Shown here one piece after another: positions 17,509 through 25,409 of a stretch of DNA of 64,000 nt; position 1 is the stretch's first letter; every line of letters begins with the position of its first letter. Location of the stretch: contig NZ_JACXIZ010000010.1 of NCBI RefSeq assembly GCF_014705605.1, positions 105,986 to 169,985 on the forward strand, given 5' to 3'. The notes under the pieces were generated by a model that saw only the letters and a program-made list of their open reading frames with translations, made no database searches and was not told where the DNA came from. Position numbers and translations under genes: made by a program. This stretch comes from Paenibacillus sabuli (GTDB lineage Bacteria; Bacillota; Bacilli; Paenibacillales; Paenibacillaceae).

Positions 17509-17730
17509 TTGGACAATCTGGATCTGCGGCAAGCGATCAAGCAACGCGTACACAACAAGCCCGGCAATGAGCTGACCGAAGTGATCGAGGACTCGATCGA
17601 CAGCGACGAGCGCGCCCTGCCCGGTCTCGGCGTGCTGTTCGAGCTCATCTGGCAAGGCAGCGACGCTGCAGCACGCCAATCCATGGTCGCCACGCTCCAT
17701 CAGCAGCTGAGCGGCGCCGGCGCCAGATAA
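17509..17730 (+). CDS. sspI: Small acid-soluble spore protein SspI
   Basis: A 73-residue minor small acid-soluble protein of the spore core. The sequence MDNLDLRQAIKQRV, then ELTEVIEDSIDSDERALPGLGVLFE, matches the SspI family closely. The start is TTG at 17509 with GGAGGGA 5 bases upstream. It is divergent from the Ktr-ysgA pair, an arrangement also found in Bacillus (ysgA/sspI). Forespore (sigma-G) expression is expected from the family; I did not identify the promoter. Confidence 0.9.
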   Translation: MDNLDLRQAIKQRVHNKPGNELTEVIEDSIDSDERALPGLGVLFELIWQGSDAAARQSMVATLHQQLSGAGAR

Positions 17731-17788
17731 CGATGAAGGCTTGAAGTGTTGTGCATTTCGACCACTCCCGCACTTTTTTCGCCGCACT

Positions 17789-19216
17789 TCAGGGCGCCGA
17801 CCAATACATTCCGCTCTCATAGACCACGACGCCGTCAACGATCGTGTGCGTGGCCCCGGGGTAGCCGTCGAAGCAGTCGACGATGATCAGGTCCGCCTGC
17901 TTGCCTGGCTCGATCGATCCGCGCACTGCGCCTACGCCGAGCGCCTCCGCCGGATGCAGCGTGACCATGCGCACCGCCGCAGGCAGCGGGACAACCTGCT
18001 CATCAGCCAGCTTGAAGGCGGCCGGCAGCAGGGCGCCCGGGTAATAATCCGAGCAGATGATCGACGCCGCACCGTCTGCGATCGCATCGACCGCGCGCAG
18101 ATTGCGGTCGTGCGAGGCGCCGCGCACCACATTGGGCGCACCGACGCAGACGCGCATCCCGCTGCGGCGCGCATGATGCGCCGTCTCGAGATTGATGGGG
18201 AATTCCGAGACGCTCACGCCGTAGGATGCAAATTGGTCGACGCGCTGCGGCGTATCGTCATCATGCGAGGCGACCGCGATGCCCTGCTGCGCCGCCAGTC
18301 TGGCCAGACTGCGCAGCTGCGTCCAGTCGACGCGTTTTTGGCGTGTCAGCAGGTCGTCCACGATGCCCCGCACCTCGACGACGTCGACGCCCTGGTTTTT
18401 CATGACATAGCGCTCGAATGAGCCCGGCTCGCGATACTGGCCTTGTCCCGGCGAATGGTCCATGTACGACAAATAGTCGATCTTGCGATCCGCGATATAG
18501 CGCTCGACGATCGGCAGCCCGTCCAGATGCGACACCTCGTAGCGCAGATGCACGCCGTGCCGCACCATCGCCCGACGGCTCCTGTAGCGGTGGATCAGCT
18601 CGATGATGCCGGTGAGCAGATGATCGCCCCGCAGGCTGATGCCGACTCCGAGCGACACGGAATGATACATCGTCGTGATGCCGTGCACCGGCAGCTTGCG
18701 CTCGAATTCGAGCAAGGCCATCTCCAGCGGAAGCAGCGTATTCGGGCGCGGTTGAATCTCCTTCTCGATCGCATCGCAGTGAATATCGATCAGACCGGGC
18801 AACACGAATCGCCCGCGCGCTTCGATCTCGCGAATCGCGGAGGATTTGGGTGACTTGAGCGACTCGGATGACTTCGACAACTCGGGCGATTGGGGCTCTG
18901 GCGATTCGGATGACTCCGGTAGCACAGCTGGCTGAGGCTCTGACGACAACTCAGGCGACGCTGCCAAGACTGCTCGGACTGCGACGCTGGACGTTACCCC
19001 CGCGGGCGCTGCCGCTTTTGTCGATTCGATATCGGTGCGCGCCGCTTCCGGCTCCATCCACTGCCCGAGCACGCGAGCCGGATCGCTGCGCAGCGCCGCT
19101 CGCTCTTCCTTGCCTTCGACAATTCGCACAATCGTATCGCCCCGCACCACCAGATCGGCCTCCGCTACCCGTTCTGGCAGCACGAGCCGGCCGTCCCAGA
19201 TGATCAAGTATGCCAT
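17789..19216 (-). CDS. phnM: PhnM-like alpha-D-ribose 1-methylphosphonate 5-triphosphate diphosphatase, with N-terminal insert
   Basis: Amidohydrolase that removes pyrophosphate from the C-P lyase pathway intermediate. Metal-site and family segments are visible: LPGLIDIHCDAIEKEIQPRP, the HGITTMYHSVSLG block, ASHDDDTPQRVDQF and CSDYYPGALLPAAFKLA. Compared with the family, about 90 residues rich in Ser, Pro, Glu and Ala (about residues 38-130, ending in repeated SESLKSPKSS units) are inserted between two strands of the small beta-domain. The start is ATG at 19216 behind GGGGGAG. None of phnG-phnL is nearby, so it is an orphan here. Confidence 0.82.
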   Translation of the reverse strand: MAYLIIWDGRLVLPERVAEADLVVRGDTIVRIVEGKEERAALRSDPARVLGQWMEPEAARTDIESTKAAAPAGVTSSVAVRAVLAASPELSSEPQPAVLPESSESPEPQSPELSKSSESLKSPKSSAIREIEARGRFVLPGLIDIHCDAIEKEIQPRPNTLLPLEMALLEFERKLPVHGITTMYHSVSLGVGISLRGDHLLTGIIELIHRYRSRRAMVRHGVHLRYEVSHLDGLPIVERYIADRKIDYLSYMDHSPGQGQYREPGSFERYVMKNQGVDVVEVRGIVDDLLTRQKRVDWTQLRSLARLAAQQGIAVASHDDDTPQRVDQFASYGVSVSEFPINLETAHHARRSGMRVCVGAPNVVRGASHDRNLRAVDAIADGAASIICSDYYPGALLPAAFKLADEQVVPLPAAVRMVTLHPAEALGVGAVRGSIEPGKQADLIIVDCFDGYPGATHTIVDGVVVYESGMYWSAP

Positions 19217-19336
19217 TTTGTCAGACTCCCCCTCTTCAATCCCGTATATACACGCTGTAATCTAAGCTTGACCATCTACCGATCTGTAATCCATGCTCTT
19301 ATTGTAGCCTTCCTCCAGCCGCTGCACAACGCGCAA

Positions 19337-19377
19337 AAGCGGGAGCCGCACCGGTCCGGCCGGCACTGCTCCCGCTC
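19337..19377 (-). terminator. Terminator of the purine permease gene
   Basis: On the minus strand AGCGGGAGC pairs with GCTCCCGCT around a GC-rich loop that can also pair. A short TTTT tract follows (plus 19334-19337). It lies 53 bases after the permease stop. Confidence 0.7.
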
Positions 19378-19429
19378 TTTGAGTCAGAGACCTATGCAGA
19401 GTGTAGAATGGGCTGCGAATCCTCCGCTG

Positions 19430-20824
19430 TCAGTGCCCCTCCATGAACAAATAACGCGCCACGATCAGAATCGCCAGAATCCACATGAGCGGATGCACGG
19501 GATACTTCGCCTTGTCCGCCTTGCCCGTGAGGTTCGCCACGACGGCGAGGACGACGTAGAAGACGATGCCGAACGAGATGCCGTTGGCGATGTTGTAGGT
19601 GAACGGCATCAGGGCAATCGTCAGGAACGACGGAATCGCGTACACCATGTCGCCGAAGTCGATCTCCTTGACCGACTGCATCATCAGCACGCCGACGATA
19701 ATGAGCGCCGCCGCCGTAGCCGAGCCCGGGATGAGCGCGATCAGCGGCGCCAGGAACAGCGCCAGCAGGAAGCAGACGCCGGTCGTTACCGCGGTCAGGC
19801 CGGTCCGTCCGCCCTGGGCGATGCCCGAGGAGCTCTCGACATAGGCCGTCACCGTACTCGTGCCGAGCATGGCGCCGCCGCTGACGCCGATCGCGTCGAC
19901 GAGCATCGCCTTGCCGACCTTCTTCTTGCCCTTGTCCTTGTCCTTCATGAAGCCGGCCCGCGTCGCCGTGCCCACCAGCGTGCCGAACGTATCGAACAGC
20001 TCGACGAAGGTGAACGTCAGGATGACCGTGATCAGGCCGACCTCGATGACCCCGGCGAAGTCGAACGCCCAGAAATTCAACTCACCGAAATCCGGCACCC
20101 ACGTCTGTCCGCTCAGCGTAGCGCCGACGTCTACGCCGCCCGCGATAATGGCCACCACCGTCGTCGCAAGAATGCCGAACAGAATGGCGCCCGGCACGCG
20201 CAGCACCATCATGACCGCGATCAGCAAGATGCCGAGCACCGTCAGCCAGACGTCCATCGTACGCAGATCGCCCATGTGGAACACCGTCTCGAAGCCCAAT
20301 AGCGTCGTGTACGTGCCGCTCTCGACCGGATTGAGCGTCTCTACGGACACGGCGAGCAGACCGCTATTCTTCAGCCCGATGATCGTGATGAACAGGCCGA
20401 TGCCGACCGTGATCGCGTGCTTCAGGCTATCCGGCACGGCGACGATCAGCATCTGCCGCACCTGCGTGACCGTCAGGATGAGGAAGATAATCCCCGAGAT
20501 AAAGACCGCCGTCAGCGCCATCGCAGGCGAGATCGGCGTGCCGGTCGCCTGCGAGGCGAGCACCGTCGCTGCGAAGTACGCATTGAGCCCCATTCCGGGC
20601 GCCAGCGCGACCGGAAAATTGACGAACAGTCCCATCGCGATCGTGAAGATGCCGGCGGCCAGCGCCGTGGCGAGGAACACCGAATCCCAGCTTAATCCCG
20701 CGGGACTCAGAATGCTCGGGTTGACGGCGAGAATGTACGCCATCGTCATGAATGTCGTCAGCCCGGCCATGATCTCCGTGCGGACATTGGTGCCGTTTTC
20801 CTTCAAACGAAAAAAACGATCCAT
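19430..20824 (-). CDS. pbuG: NCS2 purine permease (guanine/hypoxanthine, PbuG type)
   Basis: A 464-residue polytopic membrane protein of the AzgA-like NCS2 branch, which imports guanine and hypoxanthine by proton symport. Diagnostic stretches are RTEIMAGLTTFMTMAYILAVNP at the N-terminus, LAPGMGLNAYFA, GTSTVTAYVESSSGIAQGGRTGLTAV and PFTYNIANGISFG. The start is ATG at 20824 behind GAGGGG; a longer upstream frame has no ribosome site and would begin within the leader. A guanine riboswitch and terminator precede it, which fits guanine/hypoxanthine as substrate. It has its own promoter and terminator. Confidence 0.9.
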   Translation of the reverse strand: MDRFFRLKENGTNVRTEIMAGLTTFMTMAYILAVNPSILSPAGLSWDSVFLATALAAGIFTIAMGLFVNFPVALAPGMGLNAYFAATVLASQATGTPISPAMALTAVFISGIIFLILTVTQVRQMLIVAVPDSLKHAITVGIGLFITIIGLKNSGLLAVSVETLNPVESGTYTTLLGFETVFHMGDLRTMDVWLTVLGILLIAVMMVLRVPGAILFGILATTVVAIIAGGVDVGATLSGQTWVPDFGELNFWAFDFAGVIEVGLITVILTFTFVELFDTFGTLVGTATRAGFMKDKDKGKKKVGKAMLVDAIGVSGGAMLGTSTVTAYVESSSGIAQGGRTGLTAVTTGVCFLLALFLAPLIALIPGSATAAALIIVGVLMMQSVKEIDFGDMVYAIPSFLTIALMPFTYNIANGISFGIVFYVVLAVVANLTGKADKAKYPVHPLMWILAILIVARYLFMEGH

Positions 20825-20971
20825 TGCTACATAACCCCTCTCATCAAAATGAAATCGAGTTTGCGCGTCAAGGGAAGCGTGCTGCGTCATCCTTTGGATG
20901 CGTCAGTTCGTTTCGTTCCCGAAGTCGAGCGCATGATAGGCGAACTCGCCTATGTGCGATCGACTCAAAAA

Positions 20972-21003
20972 CGGCCGCCCTTTTTTGCACTGCAGGGCGG
21001 CCG
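20972..21003 (-). terminator. Riboswitch expression-platform terminator
   Basis: On the minus strand CGGCCGCCCT pairs with AGGGCGGCCG and is followed by TTTTTGAG. It lies between the purine aptamer and the permease start. The upstream CCCTGCA-containing segment can form a competing structure. Guanine binding should favour termination. Confidence 0.85.
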
Positions 21004-21056
21004 CGAAACGCGGATGGCCCCCTGCACGCCGGCTTCATGCTGCAGGGTTCCATCGT

Positions 21057-21120
21057 TCGTAGCCAGATCATTTACGGTGATCTCGTAGAGACTCCCGGGC
21101 CGATTCCCGGGATTATACGA
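21057..21120 (-). ncRNA. Guanine-class purine riboswitch
   Basis: Read on the minus strand, P1 is TCGTA/TACGA; TATAATCCCGGG opens P2, with AATCGG in its loop; AGTCTCTAC forms J2/3; P3 carries the CCGTAAA loop; and GGCTACGA closes. The junction base next to P1 that sets specificity reads C (CTAC), so guanine/hypoxanthine rather than adenine is expected. It precedes the permease gene. Confidence 0.93.
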
Positions 21121-21146
21121 CACATATTCGATTGTTTGTCACACTT

Positions 21147-21176
21147 ATTCTAATGACAGGCCCGCCGGGTTGTCAA
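21147..21176 (-). promoter_or_regulatory. Sigma-A promoter of the purine permease leader
   Basis: On the minus strand TTGACA (plus 21171-21176) and TAGAAT (plus 21147-21152) are separated by 18 bp. They lie just upstream of the riboswitch aptamer. Confidence 0.75.
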
Positions 21177-21276
21177 TGATATTTTCTCTGATCGCCTTGT
21201 GATCTTACAACCGACAGGCAGTGCCAAAGCTTTAACTCGCGAAACACACCTAGTTATTTAGACAAGTACAAGTGAA

Positions 21277-21303
21277 AACCCACCGACTAGAAGTCAGTGG
21301 GTT
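21277..21303. repeat. IS200/IS605-like end hairpin without a transposase
   Basis: AACCCACCGAC and GTCAGTGGGTT form an 11-bp imperfect stem around TAGAA, flanked by AGTGAA and AAGCC. This resembles the conserved end hairpins of IS200/IS605-family elements. No tnpA or tnpB is seen. It has no strong T-tract, so a plain terminator is less likely. Confidence 0.45.
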
Positions 21304-21367
21304 AAGCCAAGCGCCTGCTCAGCACGCCTGATTTCCCATATATCACTATGATCAAATATCACGATGA

Positions 21368-21583
21368 TCAAAGTTGCTTTGTTAGATCCATTTTAGCATA
21401 CAGTATGCGGTGAACTTCCACAATCTGTTCCTTCACCACATAAAAGACAAGATAGTTCTTGACGGGTAAAATCCTGTATTGATTCTCGAAATCCCTGGAC
21501 GGTTGATATACTTTGCATGAATAAGGAAACTGCGCGAGCCTGGATATGGATTCATCGAAGCATCCAGCAAATCCATTGCGGGC
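21368..21583 (-). pseudogene. RelE/ParE-family toxin, N-terminally truncated
   Basis: A 71-codon frame with no start codon runs from just after an in-frame TAG to TGA at 21368. The C-terminal part reads DESISRLAQFPYSCKVY, then YRILPVKNYLVFYVV and VHRILYAKMD, the classic last two-thirds of a ParE/RelE mRNA-interferase-fold toxin (normally about 95-100 residues). The first strand and helix and any antitoxin gene are missing. It begins 15 bases after the guaA stop. It is most likely the remains of a mobile toxin-antitoxin cassette; the base composition is poorer in GC than guaA. Confidence 0.75.
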
Positions 21584-21598
21584 CTAGAGTTGCAAATT

Positions 21599-23137
21599 CT
21601 ATTCCCACTCAATCGTCGCCGGCGGCTTCGACGTGATGTCGTACACCACGCGGTTGACGTTGTCGACCTCGTTGACGATGCGGTTGGAGATCTTCTCCAG
21701 CACCTCCCACGGGATGCGGGCCCAGTCCGCCGTCATGCCGTCAATCGATGTCACGGCGCGGATGCCGACGGTGTAGGAGTAGGTGCGTGCGTCGCCCATG
21801 ACGCCGACGCTGCGCATGCCCGGCAGGGCGGTGAAGTATTGCCAGATGTCGCGATCCAGTCCGGCCGCCGCGATCTCGTCGCGCAGAATCTGGTCGGACT
21901 CCCGCACGATCTCCAGCTTGTCCTCCGTCACCTCGCCGAGCACGCGGATCGCCAGTCCCGGTCCCGGGAACGGCTGACGCCAGACGATCGCCTCGGGCAG
22001 GCCGCATTCCTCGCCGACCTTGCGGACCTCGTCCTTGAACAGCGCCTTGAGCGGCTCGACCAGCTTGAACTTCATATCCTCCGGCAGGCCGCCGACATTG
22101 TGATGCGACTTGATCGTCTGCGCGGTCGCCGTGCCGCTCTCGACGATATCGGTGTAGAGCGTGCCTTGCGCCAGATATTCGAAGTCGTCGAACCTGGCCG
22201 CTTCCTCTTCGAAGACGCGAATGAACTCGTTGCCGATGTTTTTGCGCTTGATCTCCGGATCGGAGACGCCGTGCAGCTTGTCCATGAAGCGCTCGCGCGC
22301 GTCGATCTTGACGACCTTCATGTCGAACTTGCCGACGAACGTCTCCATGACGCTGTCCGCCTCGCCCTTGCGCAGCAGCCCGTGATCGATGAACATGCAC
22401 GTCAGCTGATCGCCGATCGCCCTGTGAATCAGCGCCGCCACGACGGACGAATCGACGCCGCCGGAGAGCGCGCAGAGCACCTTGCTGTCGCCCACCTGCT
22501 CGCGAATCTCGCGCACGGTATCCTCCACGAATGTCTCCATGCTCCACTCGCCCGCGCAGCCGCAGATACCGTACAGGAAGTTGCGAATCATGTCGTTGCC
22601 GTAGGCCGAATGGCGCACCTCGGGATGGAATTGCACCGCGTAAAAACGGCGCTCCGGATCGCTCATCGCCGCGATCGGCGCGTGTCCACTGCTCGCATCG
22701 ATGCCAAAGCCTGCCGGCGGCTCGACGACGAGGTCGCTGTGGCTCATCCACACCATCTGGCGCTTGTCCAGGCCTTCGATCAGCGGACAATCCTCGCGGA
22801 ACTCCACATCGGCGCGTCCGTACTCGCGCTTGCCGGCGCGCTGCACCTTGCCCTGGAGCTGATGCGACATCATCTGCATGCCGTAGCAGATGCCGAGGAT
22901 CGGGATGCCGAGCTCGTATACCGCCGGATCGACGAGCGGCGACGCGTCGGCGTAGACGCTGGCCGGACCGCCGGAGAAGACGATGCCCTTGGGCTGCAGC
23001 TCGCGGATGCGCTCGACCGGCGTATTGTACGGCAGCAGCTCGCTGTAGACGCCCAGATCGCGGATTCGTCTAGCGATCAGCTGGTTGTATTGTCCTCCGA
23101 AGTCCAGGACGACGATCTGTTCATTCGTAATGTTCAT
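21599..23137 (-). CDS. guaA: GMP synthase (glutamine-hydrolysing)
   Basis: Cytosolic enzyme that converts XMP to GMP with glutamine and ATP. The 512-residue product has the full two-domain layout. The N-terminal class-I glutamine amidotransferase has nucleophile Cys84 in GICYGMQ and the FHPEV His/Glu pair. The ATP pyrophosphatase domain has the P-loop SGGVDSS. The C-terminal dimerisation domain contains [16 protein letters not shown] and ends IEWE. The start is ATG at 23137 behind GAGGGAGG. It has its own promoter and sits upstream of the purine permease in the same direction, separated by toxin debris. Confidence 0.97.
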   Translation of the reverse strand: MNITNEQIVVLDFGGQYNQLIARRIRDLGVYSELLPYNTPVERIRELQPKGIVFSGGPASVYADASPLVDPAVYELGIPILGICYGMQMMSHQLQGKVQRAGKREYGRADVEFREDCPLIEGLDKRQMVWMSHSDLVVEPPAGFGIDASSGHAPIAAMSDPERRFYAVQFHPEVRHSAYGNDMIRNFLYGICGCAGEWSMETFVEDTVREIREQVGDSKVLCALSGGVDSSVVAALIHRAIGDQLTCMFIDHGLLRKGEADSVMETFVGKFDMKVVKIDARERFMDKLHGVSDPEIKRKNIGNEFIRVFEEEAARFDDFEYLAQGTLYTDIVESGTATAQTIKSHHNVGGLPEDMKFKLVEPLKALFKDEVRKVGEECGLPEAIVWRQPFPGPGLAIRVLGEVTEDKLEIVRESDQILRDEIAAAGLDRDIWQYFTALPGMRSVGVMGDARTYSYTVGIRAVTSIDGMTADWARIPWEVLEKISNRIVNEVDNVNRVVYDITSKPPATIEWE

Positions 23138-23166
23138 TCCCGTGCCTCCCTCAATTCATAACGCTA

Positions 23167-23196
23167 ATTATAGCTAACGGGATTTAAGCGAGTCAA
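23167..23196 (-). promoter_or_regulatory. Sigma-A promoter of guaA
   Basis: On the minus strand TTGACT (plus 23191-23196) and a perfect TATAAT (plus 23167-23172) are 18 bp apart, about 30 bases before the guaA start. No riboswitch is seen in this short leader. Confidence 0.75.
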
Positions 23197-23410
23197 GCAA
23201 CGTTTGAGAGGAGGGAGTCGCCCAATAACGGCCTGACATCCGCCAATGCCGGCACCGGCAAGGCCGTCCTCCGGCACACAGACCAGAATCCATCCGCAGC
23301 AGTGGGACTAGGAAGCGTTCGTCGAGCTCCGGCCAATCGGATCTTTCGGGGGACGCCTGCGCCCGCAACACACGGCCAAGGCTCCTGCCCGGCTACATTA
23401 GAAGAGTAGC

Positions 23411-23578
23411 TGCTCTGGCGCCTTGTCTCCCCGGCTGCTCAATTCCCAGGTGCTCTGGCGACTCGCTGCTGGACACGGCTGCCTGATTCGTGGGCGCTCT
23501 GGCGCCCCGCCGTCTGCCACGACTGCTCGATTCGCGGGTGGTCTGGCGACTCGCCTGCCCCGGCTGCCTAATTCACAG
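23411..23578. repeat. Imperfect tandem repeat, four units of about 39-44 bp
   Basis: Units begin at about 23411, 23450, 23494 and 23538. Each reads like GNTCTGGCGNCTCGC, then CGGCTGCCTGATTCNNGG. They lie in the 934-base gap between guaA and the GH18-like gene. No reading frame is convincing across them. Confidence 0.65.
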
Positions 23579-23605
23579 TTGCTGCTTTTATCCGCAAGGC
23601 TTGCG

Positions 23606-23786
23606 AACTGTAAAAGTGCAGTTGTTTGAAGGCGAATAAAGCATTTTTAGCCTTTGAACTGTAAAAGTGCAGTTTAAATCAGCGAATTTCGGGATATTCG
23701 CGAAAACGAGCCTATTTAACTGTACTTTTACAGTTCAGCACGATGTACCAGGAGGCGCGCACAAAACGAACTGCACATTTACATTT
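23606..23786. repeat. 181-bp nested palindrome with AACTGTAAAAGTGCAGTT motifs
   Basis: The 18-base motif AACTGTAAAAGTGCAGTT occurs at 23606 and 23657. Inverted forms occur at 23718 (AACTGTACTTTTACAGTT) and 23769 (AACTGCACATTTACATTT). Spacing is 51 bp on each arm. The layout copies that of the 184-bp elements at 6421 and 15329, but the sequence is unrelated. Confidence 0.75.
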
Positions 23787-23911
23787 GACGATTGAAATTT
23801 AGCAAATGGCATTTGGCATTCGGCATTTGACTGCTCCTCACTACCGCTGGCTACGGTGGATGGCTGGCATGCTATAGCACATTCTCGCCGTCCGTCCCTA
23901 GCCAGCCTCAT

Positions 23912-24054
23912 CGTCACGCCACCCCGGATTCCCGGCACGCTTCCCCGAATTCCCGTCATGCCCCCCGCGGCTCCTCGTCACGCCTCCGGGATTCCCGTCA
24001 CGCCACCCCGGATCCCCGGCACGCCTCTCGGATTCCCGCCGCGCCTCCCGGATC
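23912..24054. repeat. Degenerate tandem repeat, seven units of 19-22 bp
   Basis: Variants of CGTCACGCCACCCCGGATTCC follow each other seven times, ending 17 bases before the end of the GH18-like gene. The tract lies outside the coding frame. Confidence 0.6.
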
Positions 24055-24071
24055 TCGTCGCCTCCAGGGGC

Positions 24072-25391
24072 TCACGGCCCTGCCAGGCCGCGCAGCTGTG
24101 CAAGCGTGTCGGGCTCCAGGCCGCCCAGGCGCCATAACGCGATGCGCGGCACGCCGGCGCGGCTGGCAGTCTCCGCCCAGCCGGTCAAGGTGCGTCCGTC
24201 CGCATACCAGACGGTACGCGGCTGCCCGTCTTCCGCGTCCGTATATGCGAAGTGCAGTGCCCCGCTCGCTTCGTCGCGCTGCGGCGTCGTCTCCGCCTCG
24301 GCTGCGAGCGATGCCGCCTCGCGTTCGGTCAGCGCCGCAGCCTGTCCGCCCGCCTGCCAGACGAAGCCGCCCGTCGCCAGCGCCATGTAAGGCTGGCCCG
24401 GCACATGGGCGAGCCGCTCTGCCAGCTCGGCGACGAAGGCGTGATCGGCCTTCGGTCCGGGTCCGCTGTGCGTGCCGTACAGATTGTACGCCATCATGAC
24501 GTACACCGGGCCCTCCGGCAGATCCAGCCGCTCCACCGGAGCGCGCGGCTCCAGCACGACCCGCAGCTCCAGCCCGACCGCCTGCAGCCGCTCGTACAGC
24601 TCGGCGTAGAACAGGCACATCGACGGCCAGTCCTCGTCTTTGACACGCTCGTAGTCGATCTCCACGCCGCCGAAGCCGCGGGACAACGCAGCCTCCGCGA
24701 TCGCGTCGGTATGCCGGGACCGGCTCTCTGCGCTCGCGACCAGACGCGAGAGCAACTCGGGGTCCTTTTGGACGGCAGTTCCGTCTGCGGCATAGCGGTC
24801 GTTGACCACCGTCAGGTCGAGCCTTGTCGACGGCTGCCCCCGCTCCTGCTGCTCTGACCGCTCCGCTGACTTCGACTGCCCCCGCTCCTGCTGCTCTGAC
24901 CGCCCAGCTGGCTCCGCCTGCTCTCTATCCTGCCCTGCTGGCTGACCCGTTGTCTCCGACCGCCCCCGCTCCGCCTGCGCCGACCGCCCCGTTGTCTCCG
25001 ACTGCCCCCGCTCCGCCTGCTCCGAAGACTCCTGCCGCTGCGCGGCCTCGTTCATTCGGGTCAGCATCGCCGGGAAGGCATCCGTAAAGTACAGCTCGTC
25101 ATCCGGTCCGAAGTAGGCCGCAAACAGTTGCACGCTCGTCAGGGCGTCCAGCAGCGGCTCGGCGTCGGTCAGCCCCTCGTCCTGGTCCCAATCGGCCAGC
25201 CAGGCCGACAGCTCGGGCGCTCCGCCCGCACCCGGATCGCCGCCAGCGTGCGCGTCGTCCGGCTCGTCCGGGGCGCTGCGCATCAGCAGCACGACGAGCA
25301 CGATCGCCGTCGCCGCGAGCACGATCGCTGCCGTCGCCAGCACAGCGATTGCGGCGGAATAGCCGCGCTTGTTTTTTCGCCTTCGTCCCAA
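24072..25391 (-). CDS. Membrane-anchored GH18-like glycoside hydrolase
   Basis: A 439-residue protein with a cytoplasmic basic N-terminus, a signal-anchor helix (about residues 12-37) and an extracellular domain. The motif GGVEIDYE matches the GH18 DxxDxDxE signature in its last Asp and catalytic Glu but has Gly and Glu at the first two Asp positions. Later, PVYVMMAYNLYGTHSGPGPKA and RTVWYADGRTLTGW fit GH18/spore-coat YaaH-like proteins. Residues about 118-190 are a repetitive Q/E/R/S/T-rich spacer (ERGQSETTGRS units). The start is TTG at 25391 behind GAGGAG. It is last in the exopolysaccharide operon, so a role in cutting the polymer is inferred. Confidence 0.75.
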   Translation of the reverse strand: MGRRRKNKRGYSAAIAVLATAAIVLAATAIVLVVLLMRSAPDEPDDAHAGGDPGAGGAPELSAWLADWDQDEGLTDAEPLLDALTSVQLFAAYFGPDDELYFTDAFPAMLTRMNEAAQRQESSEQAERGQSETTGRSAQAERGRSETTGQPAGQDREQAEPAGRSEQQERGQSKSAERSEQQERGQPSTRLDLTVVNDRYAADGTAVQKDPELLSRLVASAESRSRHTDAIAEAALSRGFGGVEIDYERVKDEDWPSMCLFYAELYERLQAVGLELRVVLEPRAPVERLDLPEGPVYVMMAYNLYGTHSGPGPKADHAFVAELAERLAHVPGQPYMALATGGFVWQAGGQAAALTEREAASLAAEAETTPQRDEASGALHFAYTDAEDGQPRTVWYADGRTLTGWAETASRAGVPRIALWRLGGLEPDTLAQLRGLAGP

Positions 25392-25409
25392 GTACGCCCG
25401 CTCCTCGTC

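Noticed and set aside
17731..17788. Hairpin with TTTTTT after sspI considered as its terminator
   Set aside because: The best stem is short (GTGC-type) and far from the T-run, so it could not be called with confidence.
23411..24054. Tandem repeats considered as a CRISPR array
   Set aside because: Units are adjacent and degenerate with no unique spacers of constant length, and no cas gene is present.
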